Shown: positions 1 to 10,121, counted from the first letter of the stretch. The stretch is DNA of 64,000 nt from Pedococcus_A sp963730585 (GCA_963730585.1 CAVSSL010000008.1:1-64000); one strand, 5' to 3'. Numbers and translations: made by a program. The notes: a model not told the origin generated them from the letters alone.

Positions 1-1802
1 ACCTCTCGGAAAATGGCCTCCGAATCTTCGGGTGTGTTCTTCCGGGATGCGGCCCACACCCCGGTCCCATTGCACGTCGGCATTGGTGAGTTCGCTTCGC
101 AACTCCCCCGCGTTGTCGAAGATTTCGATTCCAAGGCTCTTGAGCGCTGAAACGACGTCGGGGTTCGCCGCCACGACCATGTTCGATGACCAGCCGCCCG
201 TCGACAGGCGTGGCGGGGAGAAACACCTGGCCACGTCTGCACGCATCGACCGAACCGTCCTCGAGAAGGAGGACCCGCGCCTTCTTGAGTTCCGCAACCA
301 GATCGGTCCTGTCGCGCAGCCGACCGATGAGTGACGCCACAAGTCGAACCGCCGCCGCCGACCCTTCTTCGGTCGGCTCTTTCACCAGGTGCTCCACCCA
401 TTGCCGCAGTGTCACGGCGTCACGCCGGTGATACGCGAGCAGGCGCTCAACCTTCGACCGGTGCTCATTGCTGAGCACCGCATGGCTTACCCAGGCGTCG
501 GGGTCCGGGCAGACCGACGCCCACAGTTCGAGCTCCTCCTGCGTGAGTGCTTCCGGGTGGAGCTTGACCCGCGTTGGGTGTCGCAAGCCGCCTGCGAGCG
601 TGGGAATGCACTGCCGCTCGCTGATGGCCCTCATCACCGGTTCGTTCAGGAGGTTGTCCGCCCAGTTGCGCCACTCCTTGCCTCGCGCCGGCATGACGTC
701 CAGGACGGCGGTTGGCTTGTCCGGTCGGTGGATGGAGGCAAGCGCGTCCCCCACCAGTTTCCGGGAGTACTTCGCTCAGCAACTCCTCGTTGAATTCCCC
801 CGCCAGAAGCGACTCTCGATCGTCGGCGAGCTTCCACGGGGCGTTGACGATTCCGGACAGCGTCGTCAGCGACGCAGTCGGGAAGTACGCCCAGAACCGC
901 CCGATGCCCTTGGGTGCGCCCTCCAACGGAGCTGCCCACGAGATCTCGACGCTTTCTCGCGCCGCGGAATAGCCCCCGTCGTCAAGCGCCCGCTTGCTGG
1001 GGTGGTGGCGCTGAGATCTGACGACCCACAAGGACCGCCGGTTGGCATGGTTCAATGCCACGGCTCCGGACTCGTCACGCGAGATGGTGATGGAACGGGC
1101 CGCTCCCGACTGGCGGTCCTCCAGGCCGACCTCCTCCATGTGTGGGGAAAAGAGAAGGAACTCGGCAGGAAACTCAGTCAAGCTCTTGGCGAGGGCCTCG
1201 CGGTTGCCCTTGAGAGGGGCCACGACGACGGTGGTAGCCCACTTCATGAGCCCTGTGAGAATCGCGTCGTCGCGACTCACGTCTGTCGGATCGACGGCGC
1301 GCGCCCACCGCATGACCGGGTAGTGGGAAGCCCGGTGACGATGTCGCTCACGCCTGGGCTCGTGCTGGCGTCGAACTCGAACGAGCCGGACCGGCTGAGT
1401 ACGCGGGGGCTGTCCGTCACGGCGAGTAGCGACTTGAAACCCAGACCGAATCGGCCGATCTTGTCGTCTCGCTTGACCGAGTCGTGCGTGCCCATGAGGG
1501 CGATAACGCCGTCCACCGTGAACGGCTCGCCGGTGTTCGCGACGTAGAGGGGGTCGGCAGTGAGGACGACATCGCATCGCCACCTGACGACGCGCCCTTC
1601 GCAGCATCAGTGGCATTCTGGACCAGCTCGAACAGCTGACGACTCGCGTACGCCCCCTCCGCAATGGATCGCTCGATGTTGGCGTCTTGGCCGATTCGCC
1701 TGGGCTCGTTACTGTAGGTCTCGAGGGCCGTCCGGCTCTGCTCTTCGACGGCTGTGCCACCTCACCGTCGAGCCCGCCCCACACTGAAGCCAAGCCAACC
1801 AT
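1..1802 (-). pseudogene. sacsin/HSP90-like GHKL ATPase, frameshifted, runs off the window edge
   Basis: Large ATPase-type protein read leftward, incomplete at position 1. Segments in different frames join into one protein. It starts MVGLASVWGG near 1802, followed by a helix with RSIAEGAYASRQLFELVQN (GHKL N box, near 1690-1620), then LYVANTGEPF (near 1545) and GRFGLGFKSL (glycine-rich ATP lid, near 1440), and a long C-terminal part. This layout is typical of bacterial sacsin N-terminal ATPase-like proteins. At least five single-base frameshifts are needed (near 1745, 1585, 1330, 750 and 55), the 750 one in a run of five G. Because nrdJ nearby shows the same damage, sequencing error is as likely as true decay. 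Next to vsr and dcm, a role in DNA modification or phage defence is plausible but not shown. Confidence 0.65.
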
Positions 1803-1929
1803 CCTTGTAGAGAGTCACCCTAGATCGGAGCGTTTCATACTTGTCCGGGTCGATGGGCGCAAAACGCCCAATCTGCGCCGAGGCCACTGGCTCTGCCTGC
1901 GATCCCTTCAAGGCAAACACGCCGTAGCG

Positions 1930-2359
1930 TCACGGTGCACTGTCGCGACGTCCGCCCAACGCAGCCTCAACGATGTCAGCCGCGACCGCCGTGGGCACGT
2001 GTTTCCAGATACGAACCACCGTCCAACCCAAGTCCTGGAGGTGCGCGTTTGTCTGCGCGTCGCGTTCGCGGTTGCGCTGCAGTTTGGCCGCCCACCATGC
2101 GGCATTGCTCGAGGGGCGCGTCGCATGCTCAGGACAGGAATGCCAGAAGCAGCCATCCACGAAGACAGCGACCTTGGCACGAGTGAAGAAGAGATCGGCC
2201 CGACGACGAGGGAGCCCCGGAAGGGCGTATTCTACGCGGAAGCGCCTCCCGCGCGCATGAAGGAGTTCGCAGGGCAACCTCGGGGCGGGTGTCCCGCGAG
2301 CGCTGCCTGCTCATACGAGCGCTGATCTGCGGGGAGGTCACTGGCCGGGTCACGGACAC
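1930..2359 (-). CDS. vsr: very short patch repair endonuclease Vsr (one frameshift)
   Basis: Vsr nicks next to T:G mismatches left when 5-methylcytosine deaminates, and normally accompanies a Dcm-type methylase. The N-terminal motif MSRQRSRDTRPEVALR (around 2314-2270) is in one frame. The rest, RRRADLFFTRAKVAVFVDGC and FWHSCPEH with the family's D, H and C residues, is in another, so about two bases look missing near 2272. The remaining C-terminal part, with GWTVVRIWKHVP, is intact. The start is unsure: GTG codons near 2359 and 2353 are possible, or the ATG at 2314. It is divergent from the methyltransferase gene, with about 140 bp between them. The family call is secure; functionality depends on the frameshift. 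Confidence 0.75.
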
Positions 2360-2500
2360 GCTCAATGATCGCACCGACACCCCTGAGGGTTGACGTCGGT
2401 TGTGGGTTCGGCCGGCTACACTCCCATCCGTGAATCGCCAGTCAGCCATGAGTCGCCTCGGATGAGGCGACCAACCGGCTGACTTGCAGTGCTCCCTGCA

Positions 2501-3584
2501 GTGGCCCCCCAACCCGTGATCACCAGCATCGACCTGTTCGCGGGGTGCGGGTCGACTGACAGCGGGCCTTCATGCGGGGAGTAGTGCGCATACGCACAGT
2601 GCGAGCCGTCGAACACGACGTCGCAGCCGCCGCCACCTTCGAAGGCGGAACCACGGGGCCGGGATCGCCTACGCAGGCGGAATTCGACCAATGGCTCTTG
2701 GATGAGGAAGTGCCCGAGGTCGACCTCGTGGTGGGCGGCCCGCCTTGTCAGGGATTCTCGCAACTGAACCGCAACAAGGTGGGGGCCGAACGCAACGCCC
2801 TGTGGGAGAAGTACGCCGAGACGATCGCAAGGGCCAAGCCCAGGTGGTTCGTCATGGAGAACGTCTCGACGTTTCTCAAGTCACCGGAGTACCTACAGTT
2901 CCAAAGCTCTGACCGAACCCGGGGGGCTCTTGTCGGACTGGAGCCTGGACCACGCGTCCTTATGGCTGCGGACTACGGTGCAGCACAGAAGCGCAAGCGC
3001 GCCGTCGTGATCGGCCATCGGCGCGACGCTGTGGCCCTCGGCTTTCCGATTCCGACGCATGACCGCGCGTCATACCTCACTGTCCGGGACGCCTTGAGCG
3101 GCGTTATTCCAGCTGTAACTGAAATAGAACTACCTCGGCGCAGAACTGACTTCGCTGATCAGCAGTTTCCGGGCCCCTTTCGAACTGACGAACTGCACTT
3201 GACTCGAGACTACGAAGATCTCACGCAGGCGTTTTCGCCAGATCCCTTATGGCGGCAATCGCTTTGATCTGCCGGATGATCTCAAGACGCCTGGCTGGAG
3301 GAAGCACACCAGCGGCTCTGGTGACGTTATGGGCAGGCTCGTCTGGGACCTCCGGTCTGTTAACCATTCGGACTGAGTTCTTCAAGCCGGAGAAGGGTCG
3401 CTACCTGCATCCCACTCAGCATCGCGCGATCACCCATTTCGAAGCGGCCCGCATTCAAGGGTTCCCGGACGACTACCTCTGGGTCGGTTCCAAGGTCGAC
3501 ATCGCACGCCAGATCGGTAACGCCGTGCCGCTCCCCCTCGGCCGAGCGCTTGGCCAGGTCATTGCCCTGGCGGCAATGGTCTGA
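2501..3584 (+). CDS. dcm: DNA (cytosine-5-)-methyltransferase, frameshifted
   Basis: Transfers methyl groups from SAM to carbon 5 of cytosine. Motif I (TSIDLFAGCG, near 2525-2552), the PCQ catalytic loop GGPPCQGFSQ (near 2735), motif VI MENVSTF, motif VIII QKRKRAVVIG and motif X RQIGNAVPLPLGRA (near 3510) appear in the family order. They fall in different frames: shifts are needed near 2555, 2585 and 3262, and a compensating pair may lie near 2930. Total length of about 361 codons is normal for the family. The start used is GTG 2501, with GTG 2516 an alternative. The target-recognition segment (about 3080-3400) is too broken to predict specificity. It pairs with the divergent vsr, a common arrangement. 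Confidence 0.8.
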
Positions 3585-3744
3585 CTACGCATGGTCCCGT
3601 CGCTGGCCCGTAGCGGCGCCAGTTACCTCACCTCGTGCGAGTGGATGCCCGAAGGATGATCGGTCCTTCGACCACCACATCCGCCTGCGGCGGCTCACAG
3701 GACGATTGCGGAGAATAACCACGCAGTGGCCGGTGCTGTCGCGG

Positions 3745-4473
3745 CTAACAAAGAGGCGCCCACGGCTTCTGCCCCTGCAGACGCAGCCGCGCCCGACTCG
3801 CCATTGGCTCCTCCGCTAGTTCTCGTGTCCAGCGCTCAACGGCTAGGGCGTGCGCGACAAGGGCAGTACGATAGCGCTCATCGAGGGTTCTCTGATGCGC
3901 AGCCCTCTCAGCTTCGGCGATCCGGCAAGCGACCGCCCACTCACCATGTGCAGGGTTGAGACGCGTCATAGGGCGAGGGCCGTGGACTTTGATGCACTCC
4001 GAACCCACGCGGGCTTGGCGACTCTGCGGGTTGGACAAAGGCCGGCCACAGATGAAGCAGTTGTCGGCAAGGACCGGGAGATCGCGAGGCGGAGGTGGGC
4101 CGACAACACGAGCGACTGCGTTCTCCTGCTGCGGGGCGGGAGGTTGTGGCGGCAGAGGATGACTCTGCCGCACCCGCCAACCGTGGACGCCCACCGCCGC
4201 ACTAGCCAGCAAAATCAGCAGTTCAAGGGCCGTCGCCAGCGGCCCAAGAACGACCTCAAGAGCGGCGAGAACTACTCCGACCGCAAGCACCAACCCCATC
4301 CACGACCCGAGCGAGAACTCTGTAGCCATCGCCAGCAAGAGCGGCATCTCGGGTTTTGTGGGTCGAAGCTGTTGTTCCATGGGCTTTCCTGTCGCATATG
4401 AGGATGTGACCGCAGCCGACAGCTGAGCCCTCGTCTGTCGGTGATCAGGCTGCTCGCCCGGCTCAGACATCGA
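3745..4473 (-). CDS. membrane protein with a DUF6011-like cysteine motif
   Basis: About 242 residues. Two hydrophobic segments near residues 45-95 (SWMGLVLAVGVVLAALEVVL and an LELLILLASAAVGV run) form a hairpin anchor. A proline-rich linker follows, then NCFICGRPLSNPQSRQARVG with a following SECIK, the small cysteine motif of DUF6011-type proteins and a likely metal site. The C-terminal third is charged and helical. The start ATG at 4473 overlaps the stop of the upstream HNH gene (ATGTCTGA), so the two are probably translated together. A later ATG at 4380 also has AGGA upstream and cannot be excluded. The function is unknown. Confidence 0.6.
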   Translation of the reverse strand, partial: SMSEPGEQPDHRQTRAQLSAAVTSSYATGKPMEQQLRPTKPEMPLLLAMATEFSLGSWMGLVLAVGVVLAALEVVLGPLATALELLILLASAAVGVHGWRVRQSHPLPPQPPAPQQENAVARVVGPPPPRDLPVLADNCFICGRPLSNPQSRQARVGSECIKVHGPRPMTRLNPAHGEWAVACRIAEAERAAHQRTLDERYRTALVAHALAVERWTRELAEEPMASRARLRLQGQKPWAPLC

Positions 4474-5306
4474 CGGCCTCGCGGCGTTGCGCAGTTCGGA
4501 TGCGATGGCAGTTTGCGCAAACCACCTCGCACTTTCCCATCTCCGCTGTGATCTCGTGCCACGGTCGGCCGTTGGCAATCAGGCCAGCGACGCCGTTCAC
4601 CTTCTCGCCGCGCACGTGGTCCCAGTCCAGGCCGCGCGCGAAGCTGTTCCAGCCGCAGTCAGCGCAGCCTCGACTGAGCTTGATCGCGTCGTTGCTGTCC
4701 TGGAAGTCGAGACGTCGCTGCCACGACGGAGGCAGCCGCTCGGCGACGCGCCACCCGCGATGGTCGCTGCAGCTGAGTTCTGCGCCGGTGGCATCGAGCG
4801 CATCGCGGCTCGCACTTCGCCAGCTCCGCCCTGATGCGAGCCGCTGAGGCGCACAGCTGGACCAGCCGCGAGACGTGGTTGTCCTTGGTCAGGGCGTCGA
4901 GGTGGTCAGGGTCGATCGCGCGGATGTCGTCGTAGCCGCAGTCAACGCATCCTTGGCGCTTCCACTCGTCCACGATCGCCTGGAGCCGAGCTCTGGCGCG
5001 ACGCAGGTCAGCCGTGGCGCCGTTGCGGCTGCGGCGTGCGCGCTGCCACTCGAGGGACTTCTCGCGATACTCAGGCTTCTCCCAGCGCCGCCGATTCGTC
5101 CGACGCGTCTTGGCTCGTCCTTGGGGCGTCTGGCGCTGACGAGCCTGCGCCTCGCGGCAGATGCCCGACAGTCCGCTGTACCGCCGGCTCTCCTTGTTGA
5201 ACGCCGACGCAGGATGCTCGCTTTGACATGCGGGACACCAGATCGGCGTCTCCGGCGTGACCTCTGCGGCTGGTGGGCGGCGTCTGCGGGTTGGCTTGCG
5301 CGACAT
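4466..5306 (-). CDS. tandem HNH-type zinc protein, possible endonuclease (one frameshift)
   Basis: About 280 codons. The start ATG 5306 has AGGGG seven bases upstream. An N-terminal Cys pair (WCPACQSEH) and a basic helical region full of Arg/Lys are followed by two HNH-like units. The first is CVDCGYDD, IDPDHLD, CARCHRR. The second is CADCGWNSF, GLDWDHVRG, CANCHRIRT. The second unit is in another frame, so a one-base shift is needed near 4780, after which the frame stays open to a stop that overlaps the next gene's ATG. Such paired units occur in HNH nucleases of phages and defence islands. DNA cleavage is inferred only from the motif. Confidence 0.6.
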
Positions 5307-5380
5307 GCTGATTCCCCTGCTGGAACGGTTCGACCCTCGTCCCCTTCCTATCGGCGCCCACCGACAAGGGCATGAGAAAG

Positions 5381-5416
5381 CGGTGGGCCCGGAGCGAGAT
5401 CGCTCCGGGCCCACCG
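5381..5416 (-). terminator. terminator of nrdJ
   Basis: Perfect 16-bp stem (CGGTGGGCCCGGAGCG with its complement) and a 4-base loop, 17 bp beyond the nrdJ stop. On the minus strand it is followed by CTTTCTC, a weak pyrimidine tail. Confidence 0.8.
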
Positions 5417-5432
5417 CTCTCCACTGCTGGGG

Positions 5433-8349
5433 TCAGCTGCAGCCGCTGGTGCTGCCGCAGCCCTCGCAGACGTAGCAGGACCCAGCCGGGCGCATCTTCG
5501 TGCCGCAGGTCATGCAGATCGGCGCGTCAGCAGCCTTGCCCTGGAACTTCTCCAGCAGCTCGGCCGAGCTCGCCACACCAGACACCTCACGAGCCGAGGC
5601 AGCACCGGCGCCGAACTTCACCTCAGACGCCTTGTCTCGTCCTTCGCCTCGGCCTTCTGGGCGGCCTTGGCGACCGGAGCCGACTGCTGCAGGCTCTCGA
5701 GCTCGTCCTCGATCTCCTCGTCCGACTCCTCGGAGGTCGGCGCGTAGGAGCCGGTCTCGAGCTGGCGGGCGCGCTCGTCGGCGGTGTGGATCCCCATGAA
5801 CGAGCGGGTCTCGAAGTCCATGTGGTCCAGCGCCAGGCGGCGGAAGACGTAGTCCATGATCGACTGCGCCATGCGCACGTCCGGGTCGTCCGTGAGGCCG
5901 GCCGGCTCGAAGCGCAGGTTGGTGAACTTCTCGACGAAGGTCTCCAGCGGCACGCCGTACTGCAGGCCGATCGAGACGGCGATCGAGAAGGCGTCCATCA
6001 CGCCGGCCAGGGTCGAGCCCTGCTTGCCGAACTTGAGGAAGATCTCGCCCAGCTCGCCGTTCTCGTAGGTGCCGGCGGTGAGGTAGCCCTCGGCACCGCC
6101 GACCGCGAACGAGGTGGTCTGCGAGGTCCGGCGCTTCGGCAGGCGCTTGCGCACCGGGCGGTACTCGACGACCTTCTCGACCTTGGCCTCGGCCGCAGCG
6201 GCGTCAGCCGCAGGCAGCCTTGTCCTTGGCGGTGGAGCCACCGTCGGACAGCGGCTGGCCGACCTTGCAGTTGTCGCGGTAGACGGCAATCGCCTTGAGG
6301 CCGAGCTTCCAGCCCTGCATGTGGACGTCCTCGATCTCCTCGATCGTGGCCGTCTCCGGCAGGTTCACGGTCTTCGCTGATCGCGCCGGACAGGAACGGC
6401 TGCACCGCGGCCATCATGCGCACGTGGCCCATCGGGGAGATGGCGCGCGCACCCATCGCGGTGTCGAACACCTCGTAGTGCTCCGGCTTCAGGCCGGGCG
6501 CGTCGATGACGTGGCCCTTGTCGGCGATGTACTCGACGATCGCCTCGATCGACTCCTCCTGGTACCCGAGCTTCTTCAGCGCGCGCGGGATGGTCAGGTT
6601 GACGATCTGCATCGAGCCGCCGCCGACGAGCTTCTTGAACTTCACCAGCGAGAAGTCGGGCTCGATGCCGGTGGTGTCGCAGTCCATCATGAAGCCGATG
6701 GTGCCGGTCGGGGCCAGCACCGACGCCTGGGCGTTGCGGTAGCCGTTCTTCTCCCCCACCTTCACGACGGCGTCCCACGCCTTGGTGGCGGCGCGGTGGA
6801 TGTCGGAGTCCATCGTGTCGAGGGTGCGGATCGCGTCGTTGGCGGCCTGGTGCTTGCGCATCACGCGCTTGTGCGCGTCCGCGTTCCGGGCGTACCCGGC
6901 ATACGGGCCGACGACGGCGGCGAGCTCGGCGGAGCGCTTGTAGGCGGCACCGGTGAGCAGCGAGGTGATCGCCGCGGCGAGCGAGCGCCCACCCTCGGAG
7001 TCGTAGCCGTGGCCGGTGGCCATGAGCAGCGCGCCGAGGTTGGCGTAGCCGATGCCGAGCTGGCGGTAGTCACGGGTGGTCTCGCCGATGCCCTCGGTCG
7101 GGAAGTCGGCGAAGCAGATGGAGATGTCCATCGCCGTGATGACGAGCTCGGCGACCTTCTGGAACGTCGCCACGTCGAAGGTGTCGTCGTCCTTGAGGAA
7201 CTTCAGCAGGTTCAGCGACGCCAGGTTGCACGAGGAGTTGTCGAGCGACATGTACTCCGAGCACGGGTTGGACGCGGTGATGCGGCCGGTCTCGGGGTTG
7301 GTGTGCCAGTCGTTGATGATGTCGTCGTACTGCAGACCCGGGTCGGCGCACTCCCAGGAGGCCTGGGCGATCTTGCGGAACAGGTTGCGGGCGTCGACCT
7401 CCTCGATGACCTCACCGGTGGTGCGGGAGCGCAGACCGAAGTTGGTGCCCTCCTCGACCGCGCGCATGAACTCGTCGGAGACGCGCACCGAGTTGTTGGC
7501 GTTCTGGTACTGGACCGAGGTGATGTCCTTGCCGCCGAGGTCCATGTCGAAGCCGGCGTCGCGCAGCGCGCGGATCTTGTCCTCCTCGCGCGCCTTGGTC
7601 TCGACGAACTCCTCGATGTCGGGGTGGTCGACGTCGAGCACGACCATCTTCGCCGCGCGGCGGGTGGCGCCACCGGACTTGATGGTGCCCGCGGAGGCGT
7701 CGGCACCGCGCATGAAGGAGACCGGGCCGGAGGCCGTGCCACCGGAGGACAGCAGCTCCTTGGAGGAGCGGATGCGGGAGAGGTTCAGGCCGGCACCGGA
7801 GCCGCCCTGGAAGATCTTCCCCTCCTCCTTGTACCAGTTGAGGATCGAGTCCATCGAGTCGTCGACCGCGAGGATGAAGCAGGCGGAGACCTGCTGCGGG
7901 CTCGAGGTGCCGACGTTGAACCAGACCGGGCTGTTGAAGCTGAACACCTGGTGCAGCAGGGCGTAGGTCAGCTCGTGCTCGAAGACCTCGGCGTCCTCGG
8001 GCGTGGCGAAGTAGCCGTGGTCCTTGCCGGCCTTGACGTAGGTCAGCACGACGCGGTCGATGAGCTGCTTGAGGCTCTGCTCGCGCTTGTCGGAGCCGAG
8101 CGCGCCACGGAAGTACTTGGTGGTGACGATGGTGGAGGCGTTGATCGACCAGAAGTCGGGGAACTCGACGCCGCGCTGCTCGAAGATCGTCGCGCCGGTC
8201 TTCCAGTTCTGCTGGACGACGTCGCGCTTCTCCCAGGTCACCTCGTCATAGGGGTGCACACCAGGGGTCGTGTAGATCCGCTCGATGGCAATGCCCTTGC
8301 CACGACCGTTCTTGCGGGCACCTGCACGTGCTCCGGCGGTTTCTGTCAT
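5433..8349 (-). CDS. nrdJ: vitamin B12-dependent (class II) ribonucleotide reductase, three frameshifts
   Basis: Reduces ribonucleotides to deoxyribonucleotides with adenosylcobalamin. About 972 codons. The start ATG at 8349 has GGAGG seven bases upstream. Family landmarks include FSFNSPVWFNVG, GGSGAGLNLSRIRSS, NPCSEYMSLDNSSCNLASLN, the APTGTIGFMMDCDTTGIEPD active-site loop, and a C-terminal CMTCGTKM...CYVCEGCG cysteine cluster. The frame breaks near 6380 (an extra G in ATCAGCGAAGACC), 6217 and 5630, and each restored frame continues the expected protein. The enzyme is normally essential when it is the sole reductase, so these are probably sequence errors. It follows nrdR on the same strand and is likely co-regulated by the NrdR boxes at 9150-9195. 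No cobalamin riboswitch was evident. Confidence 0.93.
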
Positions 8350-8508
8350 TGGTGGCCTCCCTGACCCCTCGTGGTGGTGTGCTGCGGTCTGGTACTTCGT
8401 CAATTCTCGGTCCGACCACCGACAGTCGACGCTGTCAGCTGGTCTTCCCCCGTGCGGTCCTGCTGGTGGTGCAGTGGTGTCTGCGTGACTGATCTGTGCG
8501 TTGGTCCC

Positions 8509-8542
8509 GGTATGCCGCTTGCTCAAGTCAGGGCGGCATACC
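8509..8542. repeat. inverted pair of the GTATGCCG repeat
   Basis: GGTATGCCGC and its exact complement, separated by 14 bases, lie 6 bp after the nrdR stop in the nrdR-nrdJ gap. The pair can form a 10-bp hairpin. It may act as a terminator or processing site between nrdR and nrdJ, and belongs to the dispersed repeat described for 6897-63358. Confidence 0.8.
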
Positions 8543-8548
8543 GGAGCT

Positions 8549-9055
8549 CTAGGGCTGCTTGCCGGAGCTGGGCTCCGCGGCGTTCTCGCTCGGCTCGACG
8601 CCGGTGGCGTCGCGCTCGGCACGCAGCAGCGTGATGGCGGCCTCGAAGTCCTCGAGGGAGTCGAAGGCCTGGTAGACGGAGGCGAAGCGCAGGTACGCCA
8701 CCTCGTCGAGCTCGCGGAGCGGGCCGAGGATCGCCAGGCCCACCTCGTGGGCGTCGATCTCGGCGTGCCCCTGCTGGCGGATGCACTCCTCGACCCGCTG
8801 GGCCAGGAGGGCGAGGTCGTCCTCGGTGACCGGCCGGCCCTGGCAGGCCTTGCGGACCCCGGCGAGGACCTTGGAGCGGCTGAACGGCTCGGACGCACCC
8901 GAGCGCTTGACCACGGTGAGGCTCGCGCTCTCGATCGTGGTGAAGCGGCGGCCGCACTCCGGGCACTGGCGGCGACGGCGGATCGAGCTGCCGTCGTCGG
9001 TGGTGCGCGAGTCCATCACCCGGGAGTCCGTGTGGCGGCAGAAGGGGCAGTGCAT
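8549..9055 (-). CDS. nrdR: transcriptional repressor NrdR
   Basis: Zinc-finger plus ATP-cone repressor of ribonucleotide reductase genes; it senses ATP/dATP. The N-terminal zinc ribbon is MHCPFCRH...CPECGRRFTT, with four cysteines. The ATP cone begins at TVVKRSG and contains FSRSKVLAGVRKAC. Its 168 residues with an acidic/Ser-rich tail fit the family. The ATG at 9055 has AGGAG six bases upstream and yields the canonical MHCPFC start. It sits directly upstream of nrdJ on the same strand. Two consensus NrdR boxes lie 95-140 bp upstream, so it probably represses itself and nrdJ. Confidence 0.95.
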   Translation of the reverse strand: MHCPFCRHTDSRVMDSRTTDDGSSIRRRRQCPECGRRFTTIESASLTVVKRSGASEPFSRSKVLAGVRKACQGRPVTEDDLALLAQRVEECIRQQGHAEIDAHEVGLAILGPLRELDEVAYLRFASVYQAFDSLEDFEAAITLLRAERDATGVEPSENAAEPSSGKQP

Positions 9056-9149
9056 GTGGGGCTCCTTCCGCTGCTGCTTCACGGCCTGCTTGGGGACGAC
9101 CATGTGGACCGTCTGGGGACAATCTGTGGGTAACCGGCCTCGGCCTGTG

Positions 9150-9195
9150 AACTACATGTGGACGAATGACAACGGTGTAACCACTAGATGTAGGG
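9150..9195. promoter_or_regulatory. tandem NrdR boxes
   Basis: CTACATGTGG (9152-9161) and CTAGATGTAG (9184-9193) fit the NrdR core CWATATATWG. The second has only the tolerated central changes and is fully symmetric at its ends. Spacing of 32 bp, about three helical turns, is typical of paired NrdR sites. They are upstream of nrdR-nrdJ. Confidence 0.75.
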
Positions 9196-9330
9196 ATATC
9201 TTGTCCCACCCCGACCCCCGATGCAAGCGGCTCGCTCAAACATCATCCGAACGATGTATCGCCGCAGGTCAGGGGCGTGGGAGGCGCGCCGCGCCGTGAC
9301 GGATGGGGCTCGTGTGACGCCGTCGGCGAC

Positions 9331-9375
9331 CCTACATGTGGGGTGTGGACGCCCGTCCCCACCCCAACATGTGGG
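9331..9375. promoter_or_regulatory. second pair of NrdR-box-like sites
   Basis: CTACATGTGG (9332-9341) and CAACATGTGG (9365-9374) repeat the arrangement of the first pair, 33 bp apart and about 180 bp further from nrdR. The match is weaker, since both end GTGG. They may extend NrdR control by looping. The rest of the 406-bp gap 9056-9461 holds no gene that I can see. Confidence 0.45.
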
Positions 9376-9401
9376 GGCAGGTGTGGTGGGCAGCGGGGGT
9401 G

Positions 9402-9433
9402 CGTATGCCGCGTGGCCAGCGCCCGCGGCATAC
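9402..9433. repeat. inverted pair of the GTATGCCG repeat
   Basis: GTATGCCGCG and its complement CGCGGCATAC are separated by 12 bases, 29 bp after the stop of the leftward lipoprotein gene. The position would suit a terminator hairpin for that gene. Confidence 0.8.
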
Positions 9434-9461
9434 CTCGCCCACCAGTCGGTGGGGCGGACGG

Positions 9462-10121
9462 TCACTGGAGGATGACCAGGCGCGCGGTCTGGCGGCCGTT
9501 GCCGTCGTCCTGGCCCAGCCACCCCATGGCGAACGGCGCCCGGTGCCGCAGGCCGATCGTCCACGTGAAGGCGCGGTCGGCGAAACCCGTCTGCACGCCC
9601 TCGACGACGGTGCGGGCCGACGCCGCGCCGAAGCGGTAGCAGCTGAAGACCGGGTCGAAGCGCGCCCCCTGGTCGCCCGAGACCCCGGGCGGCATCGACA
9701 CGGCGTCCACGGGTGCGCACCGCACCTGGAGGAACGCGGCGCCGCCGACCGGGATGACGTCGTGCGTGCGGGCGTCGGTGATCGGCGAGGCGACGTACTC
9801 CGCGACGCACGTCGGGGAACCACCGGTGAAGTCGAGCCACACGATGTCGGTGCCGTCGTCACCGTCGGCCGCCGCCGCGCCCGTGGCGACGGTGTAGGAC
9901 CCGCCCGGCCGGACCGCCGAGGTCACCGGTCCCCAGCTCATCCCCGCCGGCGCGTCTGGCAGGGCCGACGTCGGGGGCAGCGTGGCCGCGGTCTCCGGCA
10001 GCGCCGTCGCGGCGGCCGCACGGGACGACGGCGAGGGCGAGGGCGAGGCCGAGCCGCTCCAGCACCCGGCGACCAGCAGGACGATGGCGCTCAACGCTGC
10101 GAGGCCGAGCCTCGGTCCCAT
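9462..10121 (-). CDS. secreted lipoprotein with an AMIN-like C-terminal domain
   Basis: 219 residues. The N terminus has a hydrophobic stretch ending in the lipobox LVAGC (Cys near residue 20), so the mature protein should be lipid-anchored outside the membrane. A Ser/Pro/Ala-rich linker to about residue 60 precedes a folded domain with DIVWLDFTGGSP, AAFLQVRC and TWTIGLRHRAPF. That layout resembles the AMIN-like domain of actinobacterial lipoproteins; this is a moderate call from memory of the family. The role is unknown. It stands alone: the next gene is divergent and the nrd genes lie downstream. Confidence 0.75.
   Translation of the reverse strand: MGPRLGLAALSAIVLLVAGCWSGSASPSPSPSSRAAAATALPETAATLPPTSALPDAPAGMSWGPVTSAVRPGGSYTVATGAAAADGDDGTDIVWLDFTGGSPTCVAEYVASPITDARTHDVIPVGGAAFLQVRCAPVDAVSMPPGVSGDQGARFDPVFSCYRFGAASARTVVEGVQTGFADRAFTWTIGLRHRAPFAMGWLGQDDGNGRQTARLVILQ

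Noticed and set aside
4597..4854. Separate small gene inside the HNH region
   Set aside because: The second HNH unit lies in a different frame and joins the first after one frameshift.
6295..8364. 689-codon plus-strand open frame
   Set aside because: It is the antisense shadow of nrdJ, with no family-like motifs; high GC keeps the opposite strand open.
8350..8548. Cobalamin riboswitch before nrdJ
   Set aside because: No B12-box-like sequence seen in the 199-bp gap; only the GTATGCCG inverted pair stands out.
5998..8898. Long open frame extending upstream of the nrdJ start into nrdR
   Set aside because: The part above 8349 is out-of-frame sequence of nrdR; the true start has a good ribosome site and the family N terminus.
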